From the NCBI GenBank assembly GCA_022575985.1, contig JAKSXM010000142.1, forward strand, positions 806,001-870,000: 64,000 nt of DNA, given 5' to 3'. This DNA comes from Anagrus nilaparvatae. Lineage: Eukaryota > Arthropoda > Insecta > Hymenoptera > Mymaridae. The translations under genes were made by a program, and so were the position numbers. Under the pieces are notes generated by a model that saw only the letters and a list, made by a program, of their open reading frames with translations, searched no databases and was not told the DNA's origin. Every line of letters starts with the position of its first letter. The stretch's first letter is position 1. This document shows, one piece after another, positions 1-13,100 of this stretch.

Positions 1-138
1 ATAAACAATCGAATTCTAGAAGCTCTGTTCCATACAGAAGTGTTATACAAAGCTATTAATTTACAGTAATTAATTTAATAATATATACTTGGTAAAAATT
101 TTAGAGTTTTAATTAGCTAAAGTTTCTACTCAGATACT

Positions 139-173
139 TATATAATATCAAAAAGCCATTTCGCTTGCGAGAA
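139..173 (-). promoter_or_regulatory. U6-type PSEA + TATA promoter-like element A
   Basis: On the minus strand, TTCTCGCAAGCGAAATG (173 to 157) is followed after 12 bp by TATATA (144 to 139). Motif, spacing and TATA box match seven other elements in this window. The spacing equals that known for insect U6-type RNA polymerase III promoters. A start about 29 bp past the TATA box would be near position 115. A five-T run at 98-94 would end a Pol III transcript after only about 20 nt, so an RNA product is uncertain. Confidence 0.5.
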
Positions 174-3100
174 AAGCGACATCTCGACAAAGAATTTTAA
201 TTTTTGAATGTATATACTATCAGTCTTGACTTTTAACCGAAATAAAATGAAAAATATATTAATTTGCACTACTTTTGCTAAATCTATGTCGGTACCATAC
301 AAAAGAACTGAATTAAAAATAGATTTTAACACATTTTAGCCAAGAATTAAAACTGCAAATACGATTTCTTATTCACTCGGTAACCTTAAAACAAACTAAT
401 TTTTTAAAAACATTATTTAAGTAAAGAAAAAGGGATAAATATTTTAGAAAAAATAATGACAAATACAACCGCATACTTTTTATTAAGCATGAAAAAAAAC
501 TCACGGTCGCTTACTAACATATTTTAATTTTCTTGCAAAAAAAAAATATTTCAAGGAGATGCTTCTTAAGTAAAGTTGCGTATTGTATGCCATGGAAGCT
601 GCTAATTTTTTTTTTCATAAAATATTTATTCATTGTTTGATTTTACTTATGAATAAATTAGTAAGTTTTTACTGTGTAAAAAAGGCTTTTACATGTGATT
701 TTATGAACAGAATTTTTATATTTTTAAGTCAAAAAAATGTAAATTTTTTATGTTTACGATGATTAATGAATTTGTTTTTGGTATTTAATTTATTTCCAAT
801 AAAAAATAATATGAATTATTACCATCATTTTTGATAAATTTTTGTGTTGACGCTTTTAATTCAGTAGTTGAAAATTTTTTTTATTTATAGTAAATATAAT
901 AGACGTAAGATGGATTAATTTAATAAAAAAACACAAACACAAAAGAATAACAAAAAAAATTCTTATGAATTACAGAAAAATTTTTTTTTTATTCATCAAT
1001 TGAAATTTTCTTATAATAGAAAGATACAGTAGAAATTCGAAACCAACGAAATTTCGTTTAATACCTCATTGAGTCCAAATAAAAAGATAAATAATTTAAA
1101 AAAGATGAATCATTTTTTTTTTTAGAACTACAAAAATTCTTTTTTTTCATTAATAAAAATGCACAAGCGTCAAGATCCTGAACGTACACACACCAATTGT
1201 TAATTTTTCTGTATTATTATGGTTTTTTTTTGAGTATATTCAAAAAAGATCTTATGTGTAAGTGTATGACATTGCACAAAAAAAAAATTTCGAAAAAAAT
1301 GTCTATTATTACGCTTGTCGCTTGAAGCCTCTTTTTTGGGTATAAAACATATTGTACTTTTTGTACCTTTTTTTTTTATCTTTTTCTAACACACGAATAA
1401 AAAAAAAGGGAGAGCAATTACAATTTCAATAAATTGCCCTTTGAGCGAAGGTGTAGGGTTTCTTATTCTCTTATGTGAAGAATAATCAACTTGTTACGTA
1501 CTTTTTTTTTTCAAAATTTTTTTTTTTGATTAAACACAATTTTTTATTTATTTTATAATAATGTGTACTTTTCACCTGTCTGGGTAAACATACAACTCGT
1601 TTTACACATATATATTTTAAAAGTAAATATTTTTCAAAAATATATCAGGCAAAAATTTCTAAAATTTACAAAAAATTAAATCAAGGTTATTTCCTTTATG
1701 AGATTAAATACTTGCGGGAGGCTGTATTTTATAAAAGTTTGTTTCCTTTTTAAGAGCACACGAGAATATGTAACGGGAAAAATTTGTCTTTTTTTTTATT
1801 TTCCTCGCGTGATTCTCCTTAAGGGTAAAAAAAAGAGATGAGAAATAATTCATGAATTTAATAAAAATAAATAATTCAGAGTTAAAAACTTGATTTTTTT
1901 TCGATAATTTTTCTTCTTAAACTAAAAAAAATTATTACATGCTAAAAAATTTTTACAAAATATTAAATTACATTTTTTTTTTTAACTTGTTTTTATGAGT
2001 AATTAACAAATTATATCTACATAGTAATTTTTTTAAAAAAAATTCAGAATTTCAGGTTATAATTTTTGTAACTTAACTTAAAAAATATTTATATATATAT
2101 AATTAAATTAAAGATTTTACCATAAAACAAGATAAAATATCTTCTGGCATTTTTTTTCTGAAATTTGATGATCTTATTTGTAGGTACAATAATTGATAAA
2201 ATCAAAAAAAGTGCTTAAAAAATTCTTTTTAAAAAAATTTGTAATAGTTATGGAATTTCAGTAAGCTCTTTAGTAAAAAAAATATCTGTTATAGTATTGT
2301 AATAATTTTTTTTCTTTTTTTAAAGGTTAATTTCATGGAATATGTTTTAAGAATTTATATTATAATGATTTACTTAGTTATACTAGTCCACCTTGCTTCT
2401 GTTCGAATCAGATAGCACTGTATGTAATATGCACCTGTTTCTAATTAAATGTATTTCTTGACACTTTTCACCGTCTACTCATTCGTTTAGCTTATTTTAT
2501 GCTTGTTTTTCTATATGTACCATTAGCTACTTGTATTATTGTTATTATTATTTTTTTTTTAAAGTGTAATTCAGGTTTTTAGATTGTTAATTAGTATTTT
2601 GAAGAAGACATGTGTACGCTAATAAAATTTATGGGTAAATTTTAGAGTTGTATTAGTTAATTGAGGAATTAAAGCACGGATAATATTTTTCATCACATGC
2701 GTCAAAAATTACCACTTTGTATCCGGCGAACGCCCATTTTTATTGCTTTTGATATAAAAACTATGTATAAACTACGGGGCAAAATATAGGGCGAAATATA
2801 GGTTAAAAAATAAATATTTTTTAGATCTTACCGGACTATTTTATATAAACAATCAATTTTATCAATTTTAATATTTTATAATCTTGAGATCTGATTCCAA
2901 AAGAAAGGGACCGTTGAAACTTAAGTTTTTAATGCGCTGTTTATAAGTTTTTTGGTCCTTTTTCTAGAGAACAGTTACATTTTCCACTATAGGTCATTTT
3001 GGCCAATTTTCTAATGTTTGAGTACTTGTAAACGAATAAAATTATCCTGTCGCTAGTACTTATCGTAGTACTTATATTTTTTGGTGCATAGGTTACAATT

Positions 3101-3515
3101 ATGTTGGTGTAACTCATTTTAAGGAAATTTTGGCCATTTTTTTAATAATCCGAGGCCCTAAAACAATAAAATAATTATCCTAAACAACGTCAATTTTGTG
3201 TTTAGTATATTTTGATACAAAAACAGCCCATTTTAGAATATAATTATATTGTATTTCTAGTACTGGTATTTGGTCTTTTGACCGTTACTTTTTCCGCTAT
3301 TGCCGATTGTAGTACATTTTTAAACAATTTATTACATTTTCTCGAACAAAATGCCTTGAAAAGAGCGAAAAATGAACGAAAAAAAAAAGCCCCAACAGTG
3401 ATCATAATATTTAATAATAAACATAATATTTGTTTGCAGAGAAAACATTAAAAGAATTGCTAAAAATATCAATAAATCCATAAATACAAATTTTCGAGTC
3501 AAGTTACCTAATTCT

Positions 3516-3550
3516 TATATAACCTTTAGAACTCATTTCACTTGCGAGAA
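3516..3550 (-). promoter_or_regulatory. U6-type PSEA + TATA promoter-like element B
   Basis: On the minus strand, TTCTCGCAAGTGAAATG (3550 to 3534) is followed after 12 bp by TATATA (3521 to 3516). The first ten spacer bases are identical to those of element C, so the two may be related by duplication. A start near 3490 would meet a T5 run at 3466-3462. Confidence 0.5.
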
Positions 3551-5741
3551 TAATTATAATAAAAATTTTCATTAATATTCATAGAAAATAAAAAACCTCT
3601 CATAACCAATGCAATTTTCTAGAACAAGATTTGAAAAAAGAAAAACAGTTAAAAAAATTACCATACTTGTAAATAATATTTACATATTTAAAACTCAGCA
3701 AATCATGTAAAATCAATCATAAACATTCGTATATAATTAAAACATTATATAAATAAATAAAATACTGTTATAATTTAAATAATCATCAAAAATGTCAGAT
3801 TTTTCCACATAATAATCTAATAAACAAACAATTTCATAATACTTCGTGCAATTACTAAAAAATATGTCATTATTATTTTTTTTTTCCCATAAAATAATTG
3901 TCTTATTTGTATATAATTGATTTTTTAATAAAAAAAATATTTGCACGACATTTAGTTTTTTTTTGAAACTAAAAAATTCAATTTCGTGATCATAAGAATT
4001 TAAATTTATTCAAAAAAATGAATCAGAGATACTTAATAGTTTTTTGATGTTAGAGAGCTGAGGTTTTATTTTATTTCTGTTCCGATGAGAAAAATATGCA
4101 TCGATTAGAGATGTTTTTTTTTTGTCAGTTTTTTGATTTCTTTATTTTTTATTTAAACCTAAAAAAGGGAACCAAAAAGAACTGGAATTTTATATATTTT
4201 TTAACCTTCTTTTTTGAAGCGATTAATTTTTTTTTTTAATTGGTATGTGCCTTAAAAAGTAAGATTTTAGATAAATAAATAAAAAAAATTTTAATATATC
4301 ATTCTGAAATAAATAATTTGTATTATTTAATTCATATTTTATGCATCAAGATAAATTTCTTTTTAACAAAATTTTTAACAAAAAAAAAATGTCAAAAAAT
4401 AAAGTACGTAAAACAAATTTTATTAATAAAATATTACACACTAACACATTTGTATTTAAGCTTTTTGATGATTGACACCTTTTTTTTGTGTAATATAAAA
4501 GAAGATTAGTCTACTCTCATTTTTTAAAAAAGATGGACCGCCTAAGTTGAAATATTTTTTTTTAAATAAAGAACACCGTTGTTAATTTGACATATTATTA
4601 AGATTTATTTTTTAACTTAGAAATTATTATATAATACAAAAAAAATATTTCTTTTTTGCTAATTATTATTAAAAAAAAGCGTTTTTTATACAGTTAAAGG
4701 CGTGTGCGTTTCATGCCTTTTGAATATTTTTTGTTGCAAATAATGTATTCATAAATATTTAACACTTTTTGAGATGAAGAATAATATTATTTATGCTTTT
4801 TAGTATTATTGCAAAACTGTCTAAAGTAATATGTATGAGAGAATATTTTAAAGAAAATAAAAAAATATTTTTTACGAGAAAATTTTAAAAAAACGATCGT
4901 CTGTAATGATAAATGACAATAAGACATTTTTTTAATCATAAATTTTACACCTAAAAATTGAAAAATGATATTTTTTTAAGGATAATGGAAAAATAATACC
5001 ATTTTCTTTATTAAATCACAACCACTGTTTAATTTTCTGAGAATCTTTTGTAAATTTATATATATTATGAATTATTTTTTCTAACCGCCATAAAATACTA
5101 ACAGAAGTCCATAATAAAATAACACAACATCCTATAACGACACTTGATCTGATTTTTGTGGTAAGAAAATAAAAAAAAGTTTTTTTTAAGGTTTCTTTAT
5201 TTTTTCCTTTTACTTTTTTTTAATCAATCATATTATAACGTCTAATTAGAAAATATTTTTTTTATCAATTATTTTTATGTTATGTAAAATAGGACGTTAA
5301 TTATATGATATGGAGAAAGAAAAATAATTCAATAATAAGTATGTTTGCTTATATGTATTTGTAATTACGAAATTAAAAATTACACAATTATTTATTTTTT
5401 ATTTAATCAAACTGTATTTTTTTATTATTTTTTTCAAAGATTTTTTTTTTATTAGAATTTACAATGTTGTACATACAGCATGTTGAATATTTATGATACA
5501 TTGCTGTAGTGTAAATAAGAATTACAAATAGAAATACCATTTTTTTTTATATTTTAGTTGAGAAAATTAACCTTTTGGCTATGTTGAGTGTATTTGGACA
5601 TTTGTGACTTCATCGGATTCAAATTTCCTTAAAAACCATTGAGTCAAGGACATATCCCAAAGTCATAATGCTTTTAATTCTTTTCAAAGTCCTTAAATAT
5701 CATTTTGTGCTATATGGAAGCTCAGGGGGCTGATTATGTAA

Positions 5742-5981
5742 ATGTATCATGTTTGCCGTGTGGTGCGAGGACATTTTATCATTGATTTTATCGAACATTT
5801 AGCACTTATGCACATCCCTAATGCTATATCTATTGTTTTCAAGAATAAGTTAGGTCGCGCGACGAAAATAGCGATTAGGTTGCTGGCAGCAGCTTATAAA
5901 ACAATGAAGAACACAGTGAACAAATTATACAATAAAGAGCGCATTGCAGAATTCAAAAAATTTGACTGTTCACACGAGTAG
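5742..5981 (+). CDS. orphan 79-codon open frame, unrecognised
   Basis: An ATG-initiated frame of 79 codons lies in a patch (about 5570-5960) that is richer in GC than the surrounding intron. The product begins MYHVCRVVRGHFIIDF and has a basic, helix-prone second half (RATKIAIRLLAAAYKTM). I do not recognise a family and see no signal peptide. It lies inside a fat intron on the same strand. It may be a fragment of an inserted element or a chance frame rather than a gene. Confidence 0.15.
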   Translation: MYHVCRVVRGHFIIDFIEHLALMHIPNAISIVFKNKLGRATKIAIRLLAAAYKTMKNTVNKLYNKERIAEFKKFDCSHE

Positions 5982-6194
5982 TTTTGTATAAATAAGGCGA
6001 CCAAATTCTATATCATAAATGTGTACAATATCTCTATATAACAAGATGCATAGCAATTGAACGAACCCAAAAACCTTTAGTTAAATTTAATTTATCTTAA
6101 ATAACAAGCTCAATTTGTAAGCAATTTTAATTTGTATGTTAAATAATGTTTATTAATAATTTTAATTTTGATAGATAATACAGATTCGAACTCT

Positions 6195-6233
6195 TATATA
6201 TATAGTCTTTAGAACTCATTTCACTTTCGAGAA
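6195..6233 (-). promoter_or_regulatory. U6-type PSEA + TATA promoter-like element C
   Basis: On the minus strand, TTCTCGAAAGTGAAATG (6233 to 6217) is followed after 12 bp by an alternating TA run (6204 to 6195). A start near 6175 would give a transcript of about 105 nt before the first T5 run at 6073-6069. This is one of the three elements with room for a sizeable Pol III RNA. The predicted RNA matches no family I recognise. Confidence 0.55.
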
Positions 6234-7123
6234 AAAATATAACATATAATTTTGAAGTACTTTTAAAAACTAAATCATTCGAAAATCTAAAAAAATATTC
6301 GGTAAATATCTGTTTTCAAACTTTTTTAATATTTTCACTGATTACTAATTCTGGCAGAATGTATTCAACTAAACAATAAAAAATTGAATATGAATTAAAA
6401 AAATACAAATTTAAAATATAATAATTAAAAAAAATTGCATTTCACAAATATTTCTTTCCTTACTCTTACTTCTCATTCTGCATACGAAAAAAAATCGTTT
6501 TAGAAAAACATTTTAAAGCTTCACATGATTACTTTTTCGTTTTTAATAAAAAAATATAATTGGTTATTTTTTATCAAAGAAAAAATTCAATATAAATAAA
6601 AGAAAGAAAAAAAAATAAGCAACCACACACAAATAATATAAAAGAAAACAAATTTTATATATTTAAAATTGCTTATATAAAAATATCTTTGCAAAATGAA
6701 TTATGTAAATTTTTTTTTTGGGTGACTTTTTTCTCTTACTTCTTTTTTTTTTTTTAATGCGACCGATAAATAATCGGTATATAAGAGAGAAATTTATATA
6801 AAATAAAAAAAATCTCTGCGTGTGTTCGTTTGTTTTTGAATTAATCTTTATAATAAAATATATAAAAAAAGCCCTTTTTTTAGGGGGGGGGAAGAACCAA
6901 ATATAAATAAGAGAATTTTTCTTTCCTCTAGAGAAATGTGCGACTTCATTAGTGGTATTATCGTTTCAATAATATTCAAAAAAAACAGGGGGGATTTTTT
7001 TTTTAATTTAACAGAAAAAGAATTTTATGCATTTGAAAAATATTATATTTTGACATTTACAAATAAGAATATAAAACTGTCTTAAATAAATAATTAATAA
7101 CAAATTTTTTGAATTTATTTCAG

Positions 7124-10100
7124 GTTTATGTAAATATAATAGATAAAAATGACGTTGCACCAAATTGGGGTCCAGGGCCATTTAAGTACGAAATATCAGA
7201 AGAATCACCAGCAAATAGTATAATAACGATATTGAAGGCATATGATCCAGATACTGTTGGTAACATTAAATATTCGATTTTACCAAATCATTCAAAAGAA
7301 TTACCTCAAGATTACGAAGAAAATGTTATCGATGGTTCAAGGTAAATAATTTTATAATATTATCTAAGTAATTCAGTCAAATCACGGGGGTAGAAAAAGG
7401 AGAGGGTTTGGAAAGACAAGAGAAAAGATCCACAAATATTTTTTTGAGTTCCTGATTCCGAAAATTTTCAAACTGCCCTAAATTATCAAAAAACACCCAT
7501 TTTCAATGTAGTTTTGATAATTTAGGGGGTTTTGACAAATATCGTATGAGAAAAACCTGGATTTTTGGAATCAGTGACCCAAAAAAACCCTTCTTTCTCA
7601 TCTTGGTTGCCTAAAAACCGTGATATGACAAGAGTAAAATGTTGAGCTGCTTTTAAGTAGTGTATGGTTGACCGAAATTTGGGGCACCCAAGCCAAAAAT
7701 CGTACTTTTTTTGGCTTTTACAAATTTGTAGCCAGGTAAATTTTCAATTCCCTCTGTGCCTGCAGCCTTTTTTCGAAAAAGTTTCCGTCTTTACCTGAAA
7801 CTTGATCCGAGATTAATAAAAGTTTAGTTTTTGGTAAGGGTATCTCAAATTTCGGGAATCCATACACCCAAGTTGTTTAAACTTTTATTTGTTTTGTGTG
7901 AAATTACCTAGTACAATTTATGTATGTTTTTTGTATTTTATTTTCAGATCAACTGTAACAAGTAACCCATTTAATATCGACGAATCAACTGGTGTATTAA
8001 GAATTTCTGAAGCACTCGATAGAGAAACTAAAGAAACTTACAATTTAAAAGTTAGAGCAGACGATGGTTTTCAACATTCTGATGTGACATTAACAATCAC
8101 GGTATGTAATTTTAATTATTTACATAAATCTTCAGCTACTCTTTATAAAACTAAATTTCAAAATATTTTTTACCCCTATAAACCCGAATAAAAAAAATTT
8201 AAGCAATCAAGTATCGAAAGTAAAAGTTTCAGTTACATCAGTTCCGCAGGTACAATTAATGTTAACATAAACCTGTATCAACTACTTGCTCTTGACACCT
8301 TAATTTTTTACATACTAAAAAAAAAGGTGTATAAAAGGAAGCATATAATGTAACAGCTTTGCAATGGCTTCGATCAATAAACAAATGGTTATAAACATAT
8401 GGTTTAAAAATTATATACGGGTCTTTATTTTAAGCAACCTGCTCAAAACAGATTCTAATATCAAGTTGTTATCTTAAGACAGACTGAAAAATGTTAAGAT
8501 AACACAAACCGCTATATGAGTGAAATAAAGACGTGTAAAATAAAGCTTATTTACTTTTTTTTTAAAGTGTCTTAAGCTCGGTGAGAATAAATTGACCGTG
8601 ATCATTCAATCTTATAAGACATGTTCTTATCTCTAATTGAAAAAAGATATCAATCACCTAGTAAGAATAAAATATTTTAAGCTCTTTTTATGCATAAAAA
8701 GTGACTTAGCTGTTTTATTAATTGACTGCTTTCTAAAAATTGTAAATTCATCTTAATTTTCTGAAAGTTACTCAAATATTTTTTTTACAAAAAATATATG
8801 AGATCATACGTTATCTCATTGCAATTAAAAAAAAAAGTTATCCAATCAAAGAAAGATACGAGGTGGCTAAAGTATTTATATCATCCTACGCCTTTTTATA
8901 TAAAAAGGATGAAATGGGCCGTCAAATAATTACAAGCATTAAATATCTCGATAACGAAGTGGTTTTCCTTGAAAAACTAAAGAAAATGATTGAATACCAT
9001 CTATCATTGTTTTTTTTATTATTGTTTGAATTTATAATTGCAATCACAAATGAAAGTATCACTAACGAGAGATATTTAAAAAATTTTTATTGATTGATAT
9101 CTTTTAAACGAGTTGTTTTAATGCTGATAATTTGTTTATGAGATTTAAATTTGTAATCAGTCATTTTTGGAGGATAATGAGAATTTATGACATGGTTTTA
9201 TTGAAATTTTCTTTAGTAATTAGATCAATTTTTGTACTAGATTTTTGATTTATTGTTAGGTTTTTTTTGTTTCTCGAAAGTGAAATGACTTTGAGTTATT
9301 ATATAACTGGGTCAGGTTCATTCATAAATTTACCATTATAAACTTATAGCACAATATTTAAAATTAACTATTACGAATTAAATATGTCTAGTATTTTTGG
9401 ACAAAAAAAAAATAAATTCCATTAGAGAATTGAATTAATTTTTAATTAATTATAATAATACTGTATATAAAATTCCCTAGCGGATCAACGAAATAAATTC
9501 TTTTTCTTCTTTACATTACCAGTTCGAAAGCCAAAGCTAACATTAAAAACTACACCATATATAGAAAAAACCAAAGATTAAACAAGTACAAACAAAAATA
9601 ATAGCAACTTTCAAAAAAAAAAAATCTTATTTTCTATTTTATATATCAAGAAAAAAGAAAAGAAAACTAAACGTTGCCATAATATAAAAATTGCTTATAG
9701 ATAAGCGAAAAAAACTGCATTACAGTTCGTGAATGACCCCTAAGGATCTCTCACGACCTTTTTTTTTTGTATATTATCCTATACTATTAAATATTTTTTT
9801 TTATTATAACAAAATATATAACATGGATATCAAAACTAATGAACTATATAATATATTGTGTATTATAAAATCCTTTTCTTCTTCTCTTTTAGTATTTCTT
9901 TTATTGTGTATCGAAAAATTAAACAGGTTTTTTTTTTTATTTCAAAATTTATATCTCTGAGAATCATCGTCATTGATTGACTAGACGTCCTTATGGTGTA
10001 TGAAAAAAAATTATTAAAATGCTCGTCATATTATGGATATACGTAATATTATAAATTGAAAATAAAAATATGAGAGATTTCGAATGGATTATTATTATGG

Positions 10101-13100
10101 TATCATTCTTAAAAAATTTTTTTGATGCTGATGGGTTGTTAATAAAAAAGCTACTTTTTTTGTTGTTGTTGAATGTACTTTGATATTTTTTATTTCATAC
10201 GAATCAATCATTATTTCAATCGTTTTTCATAATTATTGGGGTTTGTTATGGATGATGGTTGGACTTGGTGTTGATACACACATTTTTTGGGCACTGAAAA
10301 TTAACCATTTTGTGGGAAATTAAGGTCCTTAAACTTTCAGAGTTCTTTATAATATTTTTAGATAATTCTTTTATTTGTATATTATTACCCTGAAGGTTAC
10401 ACTGAAAAAAAATGTCGTTTGCCAGTACCAGAAACATTCCTGAATTCTTCTCGATTCCTGAATTTCAGTTGTGGCAGTTAGATTTTTTTTTAATTATTTC
10501 AAATAGCTTAAAACTTAATAAAAATTAAAAATAAAAGGAGTTTTACTTACTTTACCAATGCGAGAACCGCGGCATGGTGGTAATTGAAATATAAAATTAG
10601 GAACCAAAAAAATTTTTTCTAACTTTTCTTTAGGTCTTATGCAATTTCCAAGTATCAAAAAGAAAAAATAATTTTCGGCTGCCACAATCGGAATTCCGGT
10701 AACTGCAAACGAGAAACTGCTAGCACTGACCGGAAATCCGGTAACGGCAACCGGATTTTTTTTCAGTGTATTAAGTACAAAGGGCATAAGAGCTTCGGTT
10801 CGGCGTGGTCACTAGCACGAGTTTCTCGATGAGTGCTCAGTGAAGCTGGAGATGCATGTTCACGCTATAGAAATATTATCCCCATAATGCTTAAGATACT
10901 TTTGCTTGCCTAAGCTTAGTAAAAATGCCGTAAAGTTTTAAACCTGGGAGGGCAAAACTAAATTTTGTTTAACTATCGTATTAGTTAGCACCAAAAATTA
11001 CACAGTTTTTATGAAATTAAGACCTTGGAAAATTCAAAGCAAAAAAATTTTTGCTAACCTAGATGACAAAAATTTTTTTGTTATTTTATTACATGAGACT
11101 AGACATAAGAATTTAAGCGTATTCTCCAAAGTTTCATATTTCTTCTAACTCTTAGTTCAGTTTCTCAAGCCCTTTTTCTCATAATTTTGTGTCAATCAGA
11201 AAATAGTTTCTAATTTTACAAGAAATTGCAGATATATCCGAGTTATTTAAAAAATTCAAATCCACGATACCAAAAACCAATTCATTTCGCCTCAATATGC
11301 AACATAAAAAATCTTTAAAATGTTATAGTTAACAAAACAATTTCCAAATAGTCCTAATTTTACAAAGAACCACCAATTCTATGAAATTATTAGTATCAAA
11401 CATTTATTCCTAAGTTCCAGGTGGTATCATTTAAAAGGAATTTTACATTTCTTCGTTAGCCATCAAAAATCCGAAAAATAAAGCAAATTTTTAAAATAAC
11501 TCCAATTCCATCTCCTACCCATTAAAAAGCGTCATTTTAATCATTTACCAAAAATAAAAAATCTACATTAATAACAAAAACTTGCATATTAAACATAAAT
11601 TTAAATAAACAAATACATTAAAAAACTCCTACTATAAACGATACATAAATTCGACAAGTAAAAAAGACTGATAAATAAAAAAAAAAATGCATCTTTCGAA
11701 CTTCAAAGTCGTCTCCCGTCTATATACCATCAGTCGTCTTTCTAAAACCCTTTTTTTTAAAAGAAAGAAAAGGAAAAAAAAAGGACACGCGAAATAAAAA
11801 AAAAAGGAATATAAAAATCTGCGCGCGAGAAAGGAGGCCGACTCGTAAAAGTTTTGATTTACCGCGAGAGTTTTTTAAAAAAATATGTCGATATATTTCT
11901 TTTTTCTTTGTTATATTTATTTATTTTTGGTATACAAATTTTGTTATTATTATTATTATAAATAATAATAATAATTAAGGCTAATCGAATTAATTACTTA
12001 TTTTTGTTTTAAAAAATGACAGAAAAGGAATTTTTAATAAATTAATGTGTCTCTTTATACGTGTCTGTCGCAAAAAAATTCCTTCTTTTCAAGAGAGACG
12101 TTTTTTTTTGTCTCTTCCTTTAAAAATCTTCTACCTTTATACTGTTATATTATTGCTACTTTTACTGATATATATTTCTATCTCTCTTTTGATATTTGGT
12201 TTCTCGAATGCCAAACTCCGATCAAAATCGTTTCCCGCTGAGACACATTATGGCTTTAGCAAAACAGAAAAACGTCAACCCTTAAAATTTCGTGAGAAAG
12301 CCCAGTTAAAAAATTTTTTAAACATAAATAAATTTTTTGATCGGTTATAAAATAAATATTTTTTTTTTTAGGTAACTGACGCAAATGACAACGCACCAAG
12401 TTTTCAATCAAACGTATATTCGTTTGATATATTTGAAAATTTAACAAGAGGCAAGAGTATTGGCAAAGTATCAGCAATAGACGTGGATTCTGATGGACCT
12501 AATAGCCAACTAAGTTATACACTGATATCTGATTGGGCAAATGATGTATTTTCCCTTAATCCAAGTACCGGCGTCTTTACTCTTACCGCTGCTTTAGATT
12601 ATGAACAGGTAAAAAAAAAAAGCCAAGTTTTTATTTTTTATTATCTTTATTTAAACGATCAAAATGAATAATTACGAGTTTTGTTTAAACTGACATGTAT
12701 AATTTAATATCAGTTAAGATATTTTATTATAATAAAGTCGCGATTGTCTCTCAGTTCCCCCCCTTTTTTTTTTATACTTTTTTAAACGTCAATAAACTCT
12801 CATTAATTATTTTTTTCTTGTACTTTAACAATAATAATAATAATTTTTCTTTAACACACAAGAGTTAAAAATTAACTTCTTTTCAAAATAACCTAAACTA
12901 TTGTCACTCATTTATTTTTTTTTTCTTTACCGACAAGAAAAAAAAAAGAGCGTAAAAGTCAAAATGAAAAGGATTGTATTCATTTATTTAACACTTTTTT
13001 ATGAATGAACGTGTGACTAATACACAAACGTATCTTATATTTTTTTGAAAAGACTTTTTATGACTTTTTAGAAATTGTTAAAGAGAGAGAGAAAAATATT

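Larger units (their letters stand above)
1..7123 (+). other. ft: long fat intron (3' part), no exon seen
   Basis: This AT-rich stretch precedes the first recognisable fat exon and ends in a splice acceptor (ttatttcag) at 7123. Since the exon that follows starts inside a cadherin repeat, the stretch is read as the end of a long intron whose upstream exon lies outside the window. No coding exon of fat or of another gene is convincing here. It holds three minus-strand promoter-like elements, listed separately, and one orphan open frame near 5.8 kb. Homopolymer A/T runs are abundant. Confidence 0.7.
8102..12371 (+). other. ft: fat intron, 4.3 kb
   Basis: Bounded by donor GTATGT and an acceptor preceded by a long T run. 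It contains promoter-like element D and a 373-bp inverted-end element at 10.4-10.8 kb, listed separately. A perfect 10-bp inverted repeat (GTTATCTTAA/TTAAGATAAC) lies near 8470-8505. Open frames at 8863-9093, 9733-9960 and 12045-12350 are low complexity or chance frames with no family resemblance. Confidence 0.7.

Noticed and set aside
2401..2420. gttcgaatcagatagcact as a tRNA T-arm
   Set aside because: No matching acceptor stem, D-arm or anticodon arm lies at the right distance.
10515..10787. 90-codon minus-strand frame with a PPCRGSRIGK-like peptide followed by a gtaagt donor-like word, as a possible neuropeptide exon
   Set aside because: It overlaps the 373-bp inverted-end element, has no signal peptide or flanking dibasic site, and no known peptide family matches.
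12045..12350. 101-codon open frame upstream of a fat exon
   Set aside because: It lies in the intron just before the acceptor at 12371, is dominated by Phe/Leu/Ser from T-rich DNA and ends before the splice site.
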